DNA of 64,000 bases, from assembly GCA_018268715.1 (NCBI GenBank), contig JAFDVZ010000007.1, forward strand, positions 124,001 to 188,000, given 5' to 3'. Numbering within the stretch: position 1 is the stretch's first letter; every line of letters begins with the position of its first letter. Shown here piece by piece: positions 27,101 through 34,158 of the stretch. Under the pieces are notes generated by a model that was not told the origin of the DNA, searched no databases, and saw only the letters and a program-made list of their open reading frames with translations. The translations under genes were made by a program, and so were the position numbers. The stretch is from Acidobacteriota bacterium (lineage in GTDB: Bacteria > Acidobacteriota > Terriglobia > Bryobacterales > Bryobacteraceae).

Positions 27101-27660
27101 GAGATCTGCGAGGAGCCCGACTGATCCTGCATGCGCGCGTAACCCGGGTTGCCCACCTGCTGCACGTTCGGCGCAAGCTTGGAGAACATGTACGGGTTGC
27201 GGCCGAGGTTCGGCAGATCCACCAGTTTCTGGCGGTCGATGACCTGGCCCTGGGACGCCGTGGAAGTTTCAATCAACGGAACTTCCTCGGTGACCATCAC
27301 GCTTTCGGTCACCTGGCCGACTTCCATCGCGATATCCACAGTCAACGACTGCTGCGTCGCCACCGTGATTCCCTTGCGTTCGAACTTCTTGAAGCCCGCC
27401 GCCTCCGCGATGATCAGATACGTGCCGGGGACCACCGACGCGAAACTGTACTCGCCGCTGTTGTTCGTTACCGTCGCGCGATTCGCGCCCGTACCCTGGT
27501 CCGTCAAGGTGATTTTGACGTTGAAGATCGCCGCGCTGCTGGAATCAGTAACCGATCCGCGCAACCCGCCGTATATTGATTGTGAGTAAGCGTTCAGCGC
27601 CAGTAACCCAGCCAGTGCTGAAAGCGTTAGAGATTTGCTGAAGGTGCGAGACGAAGTCAT
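24172..27660 (-). CDS. TonB-dependent receptor, Oar-like (receptor 2)
   Basis: A 1162-residue outer-membrane transporter. A signal peptide (residues 1-27, ending AYSQ) is followed by the carboxypeptidase-regulatory-like domain (GLRGSVTDSSSAAIFNVKIT, GEYSFASVVPGTYLI). The plug has NNYLLDGVAITDMANRA and YLKSGTNEYHGSLGGYMR. The barrel ends in MMQLGLRLYF, with terminal Phe as expected for BAM-dependent insertion. GGATAACAG precedes the ATG. The gene is first in a probable unit with the Tat-aminotransferase and the SulP transporter. Ligand unknown; the partner enzyme hints at an amine, amino acid or imidazole compound. Confidence 0.93.
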   Translation of the reverse strand: MTSSRTFSKSLTLSALAGLLALNAYSQSIYGGLRGSVTDSSSAAIFNVKITLTDQGTGANRATVTNNSGEYSFASVVPGTYLIIAEAAGFKKFERKGITVATQQSLTVDIAMEVGQVTESVMVTEEVPLIETSTASQGQVIDRQKLVDLPNLGRNPYMFSKLAPNVQQVGNPGYARMQDQSGSSQISIAGGPVRGNNYLLDGVAITDMANRAIIIASLEAVQEMKVQANTYDAEIGRSGGGMFNAYLKSGTNEYHGSLGGYMRQTDWIANTFFNNRSGTPVTDQPFRNYMGSFGGAIWIPKVYNGKNRTFFWATFEGYRDTQAVSGVTAIPTMAERTGDFSKSLTSSGALRMVYDPLTTATDGTRTPFAGNVIPLSRINPVGLAIAATFPTPKNTAAFYGDSNMPYAAKLPSKADQKTIKFDHRITSWWSANLSYLRYNSLEPGEYWFPGSVSSPEQWVLDRKVDTTQWNNTLTVNPTTVLAIRYGFNRFPNYSYQKSQGFNPGSLGFNSNFVKDIPSPTFPNVSYQNFYPGDNMGTNSNSLVTPYSKNLHGSLAKFIGRHNLKFGGDFRRISLVGVDYGNSAGAFSFNDQFTRANYLSGDGKSGADLASLLLGYPASASGVIPTKMYQYINYVSGFVHDDFRVNPKLTINIGMRWERETGLTEKNNNLIVGFNTNALNSISTASGVPTKGAVMFAGVNGAPTSTGHPNMNKLSPRFGVAYQMNSKTAIRGGYGIYWAPAFAYGSPYFPEGYTATTQPLTTTDGGRTPATTMSSIFNTGLDKPVGNTLGDLTGIGKGLTIMDMNSTSTRVQQFSIDIQRELPFNTAVSLAYVGSRTAHLSLTTSAININQVTSNYFSLGAAGLAQAVANPYYGKGGVAGIGTANVSQAQLVRPFPAFGNINLSFSDYGKARYDSSVVRVQKRVSKGLTTLFAWTWSKNYDNVAGGAGNNLNGGSSSPQNPYNLGSEYGLSYLDATHRISIATSYDLPFGKGRDYLGSANRWLDYAVGGWTINMSSVMNSGFPLQITQSSNNNSVIFAASQRPNATGTDPSAGGSMAQWTDGKGGVYYINSSAFSTASALTFGNISRTIGLRSLHQTNFDISLFKNFTIVERFKAQFRAEALNAMNTPLFRAPNVSFGSSSFGRITSQANFPRMMQLGLRLYF

Positions 27661-27856
27661 CTGTTATCCCCAAAGCGATTGGCGCGCTAATCGGCATGGA
27701 GCGCTGGAATCCTGCAGTACCAGGCAGGGGGAGTAAACGACTTTGCATGGAGAGCCTTAGGCGTGGAGTTACAGCGGCTCTCGATGCCGGTCACCCGACA
27801 TGCATAATATTTTATCCGCAGGTGGTGGAATGCGGATAGCTAATTCTCCCTAAAGT

Positions 27857-27918
27857 GCGATAGAAATTTGTAATGGGGCTGACGCAGAAACTACTGAGTC
27901 AGCGGTAAAGTCTATCGC
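27857..27918. repeat. Nested inverted repeat at the end of the HExxH gene
   Basis: The outer arms GCGATAGA (27857-27864) and TCTATCGC (27911-27918) enclose an inner hairpin. Its arms are GCTGAC-g-CAG (27878-27887) and CTG-a-GTCAGC (27894-27903), with loop AAACTA. The right outer arm includes the stop codon of the minus-strand gene. No T-run follows on either strand. It may be a terminator or an RNA-processing structure. The rest of 27661-27856 shows no gene or clear promoter. Confidence 0.5.
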
Positions 27919-28535
27919 GACAGTGATTTACGGAGTAGTCGCGCATCGTGCTCGTCGAGCGTCATGCGGTCCGCAATGAGCTGCGATCCGGATAAGGATG
28001 TCCGGAATACGCCGGACTTTCCGTGCTTCGACGTCTGCCCGACCATGTGAACCACCTCATGCACCACGACGCGTCCCAGCGCCCGCCCGAATAGCTCTTC
28101 GCGGTTTCTTCGCTGCCCGCCCCATAGAGCGGAGTCCACGGCGCGGCGCACCGAATCGCACGCAACCTCGCTGAAAGGCTGGATTTGTCCGCCCGCCGTG
28201 CGCGAGAGTCCCAGCGCGATGGGGCCCCGTTCGTCGATCAGCATCGGGTCGGGTTGAGCAGACGCGCAAGCGCCTTGAAAGCGAACCAGAACAAGGTCGT
28301 CGAACGAGTCGTCCGCCTTCACTTCGGACTTCAGTTTCAGCTCGACTCGAATGCCGGCGGGCGCCAGAAGCTGGCGCACTTCCTTCCGCATCTCACCGAG
28401 CGTCTCGGCTGAAGCGGCTTCCCGGAAATCGAGCAGTACGGTGAGGCTCGGACCGTATCCCTCGGCGCGCGCGGTCAGCGCGGCGAGGTTCATTGCGAAG
28501 AACAGTGCGACGGCGTGGCGCATAACCCAATCCAA
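27912..28535 (-). CDS. Small exported HExxH protein
   Basis: A 207-residue protein starting with MDWVMRHAVALFFAMNLAAL, a signal peptide; the second ATG (28523) could also be the start. The distal part carries VVVHEVVHMVGQTSKHGKSG: an HEVVH zinc motif, a glycine three residues later and a further His. This resembles a metzincin site but with four instead of two residues before the last His. No other peptidase family features are seen. It may be a small metalloprotease or a relict. It diverges from the PD40 gene (130 bp), and a nested hairpin covers its end. Confidence 0.65.
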   Translation of the reverse strand: MDWVMRHAVALFFAMNLAALTARAEGYGPSLTVLLDFREAASAETLGEMRKEVRQLLAPAGIRVELKLKSEVKADDSFDDLVLVRFQGACASAQPDPMLIDERGPIALGLSRTAGGQIQPFSEVACDSVRRAVDSALWGGQRRNREELFGRALGRVVVHEVVHMVGQTSKHGKSGVFRTSLSGSQLIADRMTLDEHDARLLRKSLSR

Positions 28536-28664
28536 CGGGGACTGCGGAAAACGAGTTCCGCTATCTGTCGACTACTATAGTACGTTTCCGGGGCGCGCGG
28601 GGCGCCTGGAGACGACATATATTAATGATGCTCCTGCTGGTATAGTCCTAAGGAGAAGGGACAT

Positions 28665-30161
28665 ATGATGATCAGACAACTTTGCCTGTTGGCCGCCGTA
28701 CCTCTGCTCGCCTCCGCCGCCGACATCGGAGCGTTTCAAGGATCGGGCGACGTTGGCGCAACGCCGGCCCGCGGCAGCGTGACCTACGCCAACGGCGAAT
28801 ACCGGATCGCCGGGGGCGGCGACAACATCTGGGGGAAGGTGGACGCCTTCCAGTACGTCTGGACGAAAATGTCGGGCGACGTGGCGGTGACCGCGGACGT
28901 GCGCTTGGTCGGCGAAGGCGTGGTGGCGCATCGCAAGGCGGCCGTGATGATCCGGCAGACGCTGGCCCCCGGCTCAGCCTACGCCGACGTCGCCCTGCAC
29001 GGCGACGGACTGACCTCGCTTCAGTACCGCGCGGAAGCCGACGGCGTGACGCAGGAGGTTCGATCGGATCTCAAGGGCCCGCTGCGCATCCGCATCGAGC
29101 GGCGCGGCGACCGTTTCACCTTGCTCGCGGGCGAGCCGGGCGCCGAGCTGAAACCGTCCGGCCCTGTCACGGTGACACTGAAGGATCCCGTGTATGTGGG
29201 GCTCGCGGTTTCCTCCCACAAGGCCGACATCACGGAAACGGCCGTCTTCTCGAACGTGCGCGTGGAGCGCCTGGCGCCCCGCTACCGCAGCAGGATCTCC
29301 ATCTACGACTTGAAAACCAAACGAACCCAGCCGGTCTACACGGCCGACGAGGTCTTCGAGGCGCCGAACTGGTCGCGCGACGGCAAGAGCCTGCTGGTCA
29401 ACGCGCGGGGCAAACTGTGGCGCATCGCCCTCGACAAGCCGAATCCCCAGCCGGAGCCGATCGCACTCGACCCATCCCTACGCTGCAACAACGATCATGA
29501 CTTCTCCCCTGACGCCCGGCAGATCGCGATCTCCTGCTCCTCGCCCGCCTCGCGAGCCTCGCAGGTCTACGTGGCCTCCGCCGACGGTTCCGCCGCGAAG
29601 CTTCTGACGCCCGCCTCGCCGAGCTATTTCCACGGCTGGTCGCCCGACGGCAAGTTCCTGGCGTTCGTCGGCCAGCGCAACGGCCATTACAACCTGTTTC
29701 GCGTGCCCGCGGCCGGCGGCGAGGAGCAACGGTTGACCTCCAAGCCCGCCTACGACGATGGTCCCGACTACTCGCGCGACGGCAAGTGGGTCTACTTCAA
29801 CTCGGACCGCTCCGGCGGCTGGGACATCTGGCGCGTGCCTGCGGAAGGCGGCGGTCCGGACGACGCGAAGGCAGAACGGGTCACCAGCGACGAACTGGAG
29901 GACTGGTTTCCGCATCCCTCGCCGAACGGGAAGATGCTATTGGTCTTCTCGTTTCCCAAGGGAACCTCGGGCCACAATGACCGCATGCCCGGCGTTCAAC
30001 TCCGCCTGATGCCCATGCCCGGCGCCAGGCTGAAGCCCGCCCCCGTACGGGTGCTGACGACCTTTTTCGGCGGCCAGGGAACCATCAACGTAAACTCCTG
30101 GTCGCCCGATTCCCGTCGTTTCGCCTTCGTGATCTTCGAGCCGCTCGACCCGCCCCGATAA
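28665..30161 (+). CDS. Secreted PD40 beta-propeller protein with lectin-like N-domain
   Basis: A 498-residue exported protein; AAGGAGAAGG lies upstream of the ATG at 28665. After a short signal peptide, residues ~20-205 form a concanavalin-like sandwich of DUF1349 type (FQYVWTKMSGDVAVTADVRL, AAVMIRQTLAPGS). Residues ~215-490 contain repeated PD40/TolB-like blades, each with a W/FSPDG-type turn (APNWSRDGKSLLV, HGWSPDGKFLAF, GPDYSRDGKWVYFNSDRSGG, NSWSPDSRRFAF). Such proteins bind carbohydrates or other partners at the cell surface; no catalytic residues are apparent. It heads a row of same-strand exported-protein genes reaching to 33 kb. Confidence 0.85.
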   Translation: MMIRQLCLLAAVPLLASAADIGAFQGSGDVGATPARGSVTYANGEYRIAGGGDNIWGKVDAFQYVWTKMSGDVAVTADVRLVGEGVVAHRKAAVMIRQTLAPGSAYADVALHGDGLTSLQYRAEADGVTQEVRSDLKGPLRIRIERRGDRFTLLAGEPGAELKPSGPVTVTLKDPVYVGLAVSSHKADITETAVFSNVRVERLAPRYRSRISIYDLKTKRTQPVYTADEVFEAPNWSRDGKSLLVNARGKLWRIALDKPNPQPEPIALDPSLRCNNDHDFSPDARQIAISCSSPASRASQVYVASADGSAAKLLTPASPSYFHGWSPDGKFLAFVGQRNGHYNLFRVPAAGGEEQRLTSKPAYDDGPDYSRDGKWVYFNSDRSGGWDIWRVPAEGGGPDDAKAERVTSDELEDWFPHPSPNGKMLLVFSFPKGTSGHNDRMPGVQLRLMPMPGARLKPAPVRVLTTFFGGQGTINVNSWSPDSRRFAFVIFEPLDPPR

Positions 30162-30185
30162 GGCCGGGACTACAATCGAGTTATC

Positions 30186-30803
30186 ATGCGATATCTGCTA
30201 TCGCTGGCCTGCTGCGCCCTCGCCTTCGCGCAGGCGCCGGACAAGTGGACCGCCCTCGACCGCGCTCTGGAAGCGGATGTGCGGAGCCGTGTCGCGCTGG
30301 TCGATAACGCGCTGCTCGGCTCGTATGCGCAAACGGTCGCCGCCAGGCTGAACCCGAACGCGCGAGTCGCCCTCATCGCGGACTCTGAACCCGGCCCGAT
30401 CGCGTTGCCCGGCGGTTTACTGTTCGTCCCGCTGGACCTGTTCGGCGTTGCGCGGAACGAGGCGGAATTCGCCGCGAGCCTGGCTCGCGCCATTGCCAGC
30501 GTCGAGATCGTTCGCGACCGCCCGTCGACGCCGCTGATCCTGTTCGGAGCGCAGTGCCGCCTGGGCCCACAACCCGAGATCTCCCGTCGCGCGGCCGGCC
30601 TGCTCCACCGCGCCGGCTACGATGTGGAGGCGCTTGCGGCCTACCTGACACGGGCAGGTTGCGGCGTCGAAGGCTTGCCGGCGCACGACGCCACCAGGGA
30701 AACCGTACTCGACACGAGCGCTTTCGCGGCCGCCCGTCGCGAGGCCGCCCGCATCACTGCGAAGCCGCCCCGGCGCGTGCCCTCTCTGCGCGCCAAGGGC
30801 TGA
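30186..30803 (+). CDS. M48-like exported protein lacking the zinc motif
   Basis: A 205-residue protein with a signal peptide (MRYLLSLACCALAFAQ). The centre, PIALPGGLLFVPLDLFGVA then RNEAEFAASLARAIASVEI, aligns by eye with the M48 core that normally reads ALPGGYIFVTxGLL, NEAELAAVLAHEIGHV. The catalytic HEIGH is replaced by RAIAS, so both zinc histidines and the glutamate are gone. It is therefore predicted to be a pseudo-peptidase, perhaps a binding protein. The C-terminal half has a short helical region with two cysteines. It begins 24 bp after the PD40 gene and is probably co-transcribed. Confidence 0.7.
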   Translation: MRYLLSLACCALAFAQAPDKWTALDRALEADVRSRVALVDNALLGSYAQTVAARLNPNARVALIADSEPGPIALPGGLLFVPLDLFGVARNEAEFAASLARAIASVEIVRDRPSTPLILFGAQCRLGPQPEISRRAAGLLHRAGYDVEALAAYLTRAGCGVEGLPAHDATRETVLDTSAFAAARREAARITAKPPRRVPSLRAKG

Positions 30804-30839
30804 TCGGTCGCCGGTCGCTCGCGGCTCGAAAGGACCATT

Positions 30840-31259
30840 GTGAGAACCACCAAGACCATCGAATACACCGAAGCGAAGACGATTGTGGACGCCATCGTCG
30901 CCCGCCTTGTTGAATCCGGAAAAGCGGCCGTGATCGTGGTCGCCGATCCGCACGGCGAGATGATCGCCTTCGCCCGGGTGGACGGCGCGCCGGTCTCCTC
31001 CATCGCCATCGCCCAGAACAAGGCCTGGACCGCCGCCCGCGAGCGCAAGCCCACCAAGGACATCGGCGAGAAGGCCCGGCATCCGCAGAAGGGCTTCGAG
31101 ATCGCCTACTTCGGCGACCCGAAATTTTGCGGTTGGGGCGGCGGCGTGCCGGTGCGCCGCGGAGGCGAGGTGGTGGGCTCAGTGGCCGTCAGCGGCCTGC
31201 CGTCGGAAGAGGATATCGCGTTGGCCACCTTCGGCGCGGGACTTGTCGCGGAATCCTGA
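30840..31259 (+). CDS. GlcG/HbpS-family protein (DUF336)
   Basis: A 139-residue protein starting at GTG 30840, preceded by AAAGGA. The whole length matches the GlcG/HbpS fold: VVADPHGEMIAFARVDGAPV, then IAQNKAWTAARERKPT and the C-terminal GWGGGVPVRRGGEVVGSVAV with SGLPSEEDIALA. Family members are small oligomeric proteins, some of which bind haem or cobalamin; several sit beside oxidoreductases. No signal peptide is seen. It lies 36 bp after the M48-like gene, and a redoxin gene follows. Function here is unknown. Confidence 0.85.
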   Translation: MRTTKTIEYTEAKTIVDAIVARLVESGKAAVIVVADPHGEMIAFARVDGAPVSSIAIAQNKAWTAARERKPTKDIGEKARHPQKGFEIAYFGDPKFCGWGGGVPVRRGGEVVGSVAVSGLPSEEDIALATFGAGLVAES

Positions 31260-31284
31260 GCTCGCGTCGGATTATCCTCGAAGT

Positions 31285-31794
31285 ATGCGAATCATCGCCG
31301 CCCTATTATTGGCGAGCATGTGCTTCGGCGCCAACGAGCATTCCAATCGCCGCGCGCCGGGCTTCTCATTGCCGGACTCGAGCTTCCGCCGCTACGACCT
31401 GCAGGATTTCCGCGGCAAGTGGCTGCTCGTCGACTTCATGCTCACCGATTGTCCCCACTGCAAGGCGCTGTCGCTGAAGCTGGAGGAGATCAAGCGGCGA
31501 TACCCGGGCAAGGTCGGCGTTCTGTGCGTCGTCATCGCGCCTCCCGAAACGCAGGCGACCGTGCAAAAGTACATGCAGCAGAACAAGCTCACTACGCCCA
31601 TTCTGTTCGACCAGGGACAAATGGCGGCCTCATATTTCGAGGCCACGCCCGCGAAACCCTCCTTCGATACGCCGCATCTGTTCGTCATCGACCCAACCGG
31701 CCGGATCGTGAGAGACTGGGGACGCACGGAAGGTCCCAACGACTTCCTGGAGAGTCCGGGCCTGATGAAGGAACTCGACGCGTTGATTAAGTAA
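31285..31794 (+). CDS. TlpA/ResA-like exported thioredoxin
   Basis: A 169-residue redoxin. The ATG at 31285 is chosen because it starts a clean signal peptide (MRIIAALLLASMCFGA). The domain begins with RAPGFSLPDSSFRRYDLQDF and GKWLLVDFMLTDCPHCKAL; the redox pair is CPHC. A cis-Pro equivalent appears in SFDTPHLFVIDPTGRI. This is the AhpC/TSA-type periplasmic thioredoxin fold used in cytochrome c maturation or disulfide reduction. It lies 12 bp before the ankyrin gene, so the two exported proteins are likely co-expressed. Confidence 0.88.
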   Translation: MRIIAALLLASMCFGANEHSNRRAPGFSLPDSSFRRYDLQDFRGKWLLVDFMLTDCPHCKALSLKLEEIKRRYPGKVGVLCVVIAPPETQATVQKYMQQNKLTTPILFDQGQMAASYFEATPAKPSFDTPHLFVIDPTGRIVRDWGRTEGPNDFLESPGLMKELDALIK

Positions 31795-31806
31795 GAGACA
31801 CGAACC

Positions 31807-33027
31807 ATGTGGTTCCCGACGCTCGTTGCGGCATTGCTGTTGGCCTTCGCCGATCTCGGCGACGACCTGCACAAGGCTGCGCGCGCCGGCGACTGCGCCC
31901 GGGTCGTCGAGTTGATCGCCCAGGGAGCGCCGGTGAACCACCGCGATTCGCTCGGCGGCACGCCCCTGCACGACGCCGCCTGGGCGGGGGACCGCAACAC
32001 CGTGGAGGCGCTGCTCGCGCACGGGGCCGACGTCAACGCCCGCCACACCGAGGCCGGCTCCACGCCGCTGCACTACGCCATCATCACGAATCACTTCGAC
32101 ATCGTGAAGCTGCTCGCCGATCATGGGGCCGATCTCGCCATCACCTACCGGTCCGGCTCCACGGCGCTCCATCTGGCCGCCAATCGCGGCTATGTGGAGA
32201 TCGCGGCGTTCCTGATCGCCCGCGGCGCCAACGTCAACGCGAAGGACGAAAGCGGCGCGACGCCGCTCGATGAGGCGGCCTGGCGCGGAGAGGCGCGGAT
32301 GGCGAAACTGCTCATCGACAAGGGCGCCGAGGTGAACATCCATAACTCGGACGGCGAGTACACGCCGCTGCACGAGGCCGCCATGAAGGGCCACGACGAC
32401 GTGGTCGCGGTGTTGATCGCCGCCGGCGCCGACATCAACGCGCACGATTCCGGCGGATTCACGCCGCTCGACAGCGCATTGCACTACAAGCAGTCCAAGG
32501 CCGCGGAAGTGCTGATCGCAAAGGGCGCAAAGCTCCAGGGTCCCGATCAGACGGGCGCCCGGGCGCTGCACGACGCCGTCATGCGCGGGCAATTGGACGT
32601 CGTTCAGCTGCTCATCGATAAAATGCCGGACATCAAGGATCAGCGGTTCAACGGCACGACCCTGCTGCACGATGCGGCGTTGAAGGGCCGCGGCGAGATC
32701 GCGGAACTGCTGATCGCGAAAGGCGCGGACGTGAACGCGCGCAACGCCACCGGGGCGACTCCGTTGCACGACGCCGCGCTTGCCGGCAGCCGCGAGGTGG
32801 CCGCAGTGCTGATCGCCCATGGCGCCGACGTCAACGCGCGCGACGCGGAAAGCGGCGCGACGCCGCTGCACAACGCGGCCTCCTGGGGCCGCACCGACGT
32901 CGTCCGCCTGTTGATCGAGAAGGGCGCCGATCGGGCCATCCGCAACAAGGCCGGCCACACCGCGCTCCAGATGGCCCAGCAGAACAGTCAGCCCGAAGTG
33001 GTGGACCTGCTGAAGGCGCAGCCGTAA
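31807..33027 (+). CDS. Exported ankyrin-repeat protein
   Basis: A 406-residue protein made almost wholly of ankyrin repeats. A short hydrophobic leader (MWFPTLVAALLLAFA) is followed by twelve ~33-residue units of the form TPLHxAAxxGxxxVVxLLIxxGADVNAR. The seventh and eighth units (TPLDSALHYKQ; RALHDAVMRGQ) drift most from consensus. It should form a continuous curved scaffold in the periplasm or outside the cell. No enzyme domain is attached. It is probably co-transcribed with the thioredoxin gene 12 bp upstream and converges on the S4-protein gene with only 6 bp between stops. Confidence 0.9.
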   Translation: MWFPTLVAALLLAFADLGDDLHKAARAGDCARVVELIAQGAPVNHRDSLGGTPLHDAAWAGDRNTVEALLAHGADVNARHTEAGSTPLHYAIITNHFDIVKLLADHGADLAITYRSGSTALHLAANRGYVEIAAFLIARGANVNAKDESGATPLDEAAWRGEARMAKLLIDKGAEVNIHNSDGEYTPLHEAAMKGHDDVVAVLIAAGADINAHDSGGFTPLDSALHYKQSKAAEVLIAKGAKLQGPDQTGARALHDAVMRGQLDVVQLLIDKMPDIKDQRFNGTTLLHDAALKGRGEIAELLIAKGADVNARNATGATPLHDAALAGSREVAAVLIAHGADVNARDAESGATPLHNAASWGRTDVVRLLIEKGADRAIRNKAGHTALQMAQQNSQPEVVDLLKAQP

Positions 33028-33033
33028 GCGCGG

Positions 33034-33399
33034 TCAGCGGCCGCGCAGCCGGTTGATGTCGCGCCGGTCTTTTTTCGACGGCTTCCCTTCGCTGAAAATC
33101 GCCTCAAAGTACGGCATCGTCTTGCGTTCCTCCTGGGCGCGAGCGCGGGCCGCCTTGCTCTCTTCGCTCTCGCGGTAAAGGGTCTGCGCCACCGGGGCCG
33201 GACCGCGCATCTCGCTCAGGCCCAGCACTTCGATCTCAAACTCGCCGCTGTCGTTCTTCACGCGAAGCCGGTCTCCGACTTTCACTTCGCGCGCCGGCTT
33301 GGCGCTCACGCCGTGCGACACGACCCGGCCCAGTTCGCAGGCGCGCGCCGCAAGCGACCTCGTCTTGTAGAAACGCGCGGCCCACAGCCACTTGTCCAT
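33034..33399 (-). CDS. S4-domain RNA-binding protein, Hsp15-like
   Basis: A 121-residue protein. The ATG at 33399 is preferred because GGGAG lies five bases upstream and the family starts MxxDKWLW; an in-frame ATG at 33420 would add seven residues. The S4 domain occupies the first ~65 residues (MDKWLWAARFYKTRSLAARA, VKVGDRLRVKNDSGEFEIEV). A basic tail with GKPSKKDRRDINRLRGR is typical of Hsp15, which binds 50S subunits carrying stalled nascent chains. It stands alone, back to back with tetR. Confidence 0.85.
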   Translation of the reverse strand: MDKWLWAARFYKTRSLAARACELGRVVSHGVSAKPAREVKVGDRLRVKNDSGEFEIEVLGLSEMRGPAPVAQTLYRESEESKAARARAQEERKTMPYFEAIFSEGKPSKKDRRDINRLRGR

Positions 33400-33439
33400 C
33401 CGCACTCCCGTCATATTCACATTTTCCTACCAAAAGCTA

Positions 33440-33481
33440 TTGACAGCCGGGCCATCGGACCTCACAATGAACATTGTTCAG
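33440..33481 (+). promoter_or_regulatory. tetR promoter with overlapping palindromic operator
   Basis: TTGACA (33440-33445) and CACAAT (33463-33468) are spaced by 17 bp. The palindrome ATGAAC-ATT-GTTCA(G) at 33467-33481 overlaps the -10 end and stops 3 bp before the tetR ATG. A near-identical palindrome precedes the exporter genes, which suggests autorepression and control of the exporter by the same TetR protein. Confidence 0.7.
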
Positions 33482-33483
33482 AG

Positions 33484-34086
33484 ATGACCAGCGCAAGGCG
33501 GGAAAGACTGAAGCACGAACTCAGAGAAGAGATTCTCGAAGCCGCCCGCGACCTGTTCGTCAAGAACGGCTACGCATCGGTGAACATGCGGGCGATCGCC
33601 CAGAAAGTGGGCTGCTCGCCGGGCACGCTCTACCTGTACTTCAAGGATAAGGACGCCATCCTTGGGGCCATTTGCCAGGAGACGTTTGAGAAACTCGACC
33701 GGCACATGGAAGCGATCGCCAACGACACCGGCGACCCGTTGGGCCGCTTGCGGCGCGCCGGCCGGCTCTACGTGCAATTTGGGTTGAACCATCCGGACCA
33801 CTACTTCCTGACCTTCGCCGTGGTCGGCTTCAGCGGGTTCAATCCGGAAGATGTTCCGCTCACCGGAATCCGTTCCTTCGATTGCCTGAGGCGCAATGTC
33901 GGCGCCTGCATCGAGCAGGGACAACTGAGAATCACCGACGTCGAGGAAGTCGCCCAGTCGCTATGGGCTTCCATCCACGGACTGGTGATGCTCTTCATCG
34001 GCAAGCCCTGCTTTCCGTTTATCGAACGAAACCGGCTCATCGACGCGGTTATGGACATCGCCATCGAGGGCATCCGGAAGCGGTGA
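33484..34086 (+). CDS. TetR/AcrR-family transcriptional repressor
   Basis: A 200-residue regulator starting at ATG 33484. The N-terminal helix-turn-helix domain is clear (EEILEAARDLFVKNGYASVN, then MRAIAQKVGCSPGTLYLYF and KDKDAILGAI). The C-terminal ~130 residues form the ligand and dimerisation domain, with an aromatic-rich GLNHPDHYFLTFAVVGFSG segment. It sits directly before a four-gene exporter, and an identical-core palindrome lies before both units. The simplest reading is that it represses itself and the exporter until an inducer binds. The inducer cannot be predicted. Confidence 0.92.
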   Translation: MTSARRERLKHELREEILEAARDLFVKNGYASVNMRAIAQKVGCSPGTLYLYFKDKDAILGAICQETFEKLDRHMEAIANDTGDPLGRLRRAGRLYVQFGLNHPDHYFLTFAVVGFSGFNPEDVPLTGIRSFDCLRRNVGACIEQGQLRITDVEEVAQSLWASIHGLVMLFIGKPCFPFIERNRLIDAVMDIAIEGIRKR

Positions 34087-34103
34087 TTTTTTTTGCATCC
34101 GCA

Positions 34104-34118
34104 ATGAACATAGTTCAT
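34104..34118 (+). promoter_or_regulatory. Second TetR-type operator, before the exporter genes
   Basis: ATGAAC-ATA-GTTCAT is a perfect 15-bp interrupted palindrome, sharing ATGAACATWGTTCA with the site in front of tetR. It begins 18 bp after the tetR stop, beyond a run of eight T, and lies 41 bp before the GTG of the permease gene. TTGCAT (34093-34098) just upstream could be a -35 element. Confidence 0.7.
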
Positions 34119-34158
34119 CGATAGAACTACGTTTCTCCAACCACACCGGGAGGGGCAA

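Noticed and set aside
24316-27579. A 1087-codon open frame on the plus strand
   Set aside because: Antisense to TonB receptor 2; composition is Arg/Val/Gly/His-rich with no recognisable domain.
31820-33020. Regular ~99-bp periodicity that could suggest a DNA repeat array
   Set aside because: It is explained by the 33-residue ankyrin repeats of the encoded protein.
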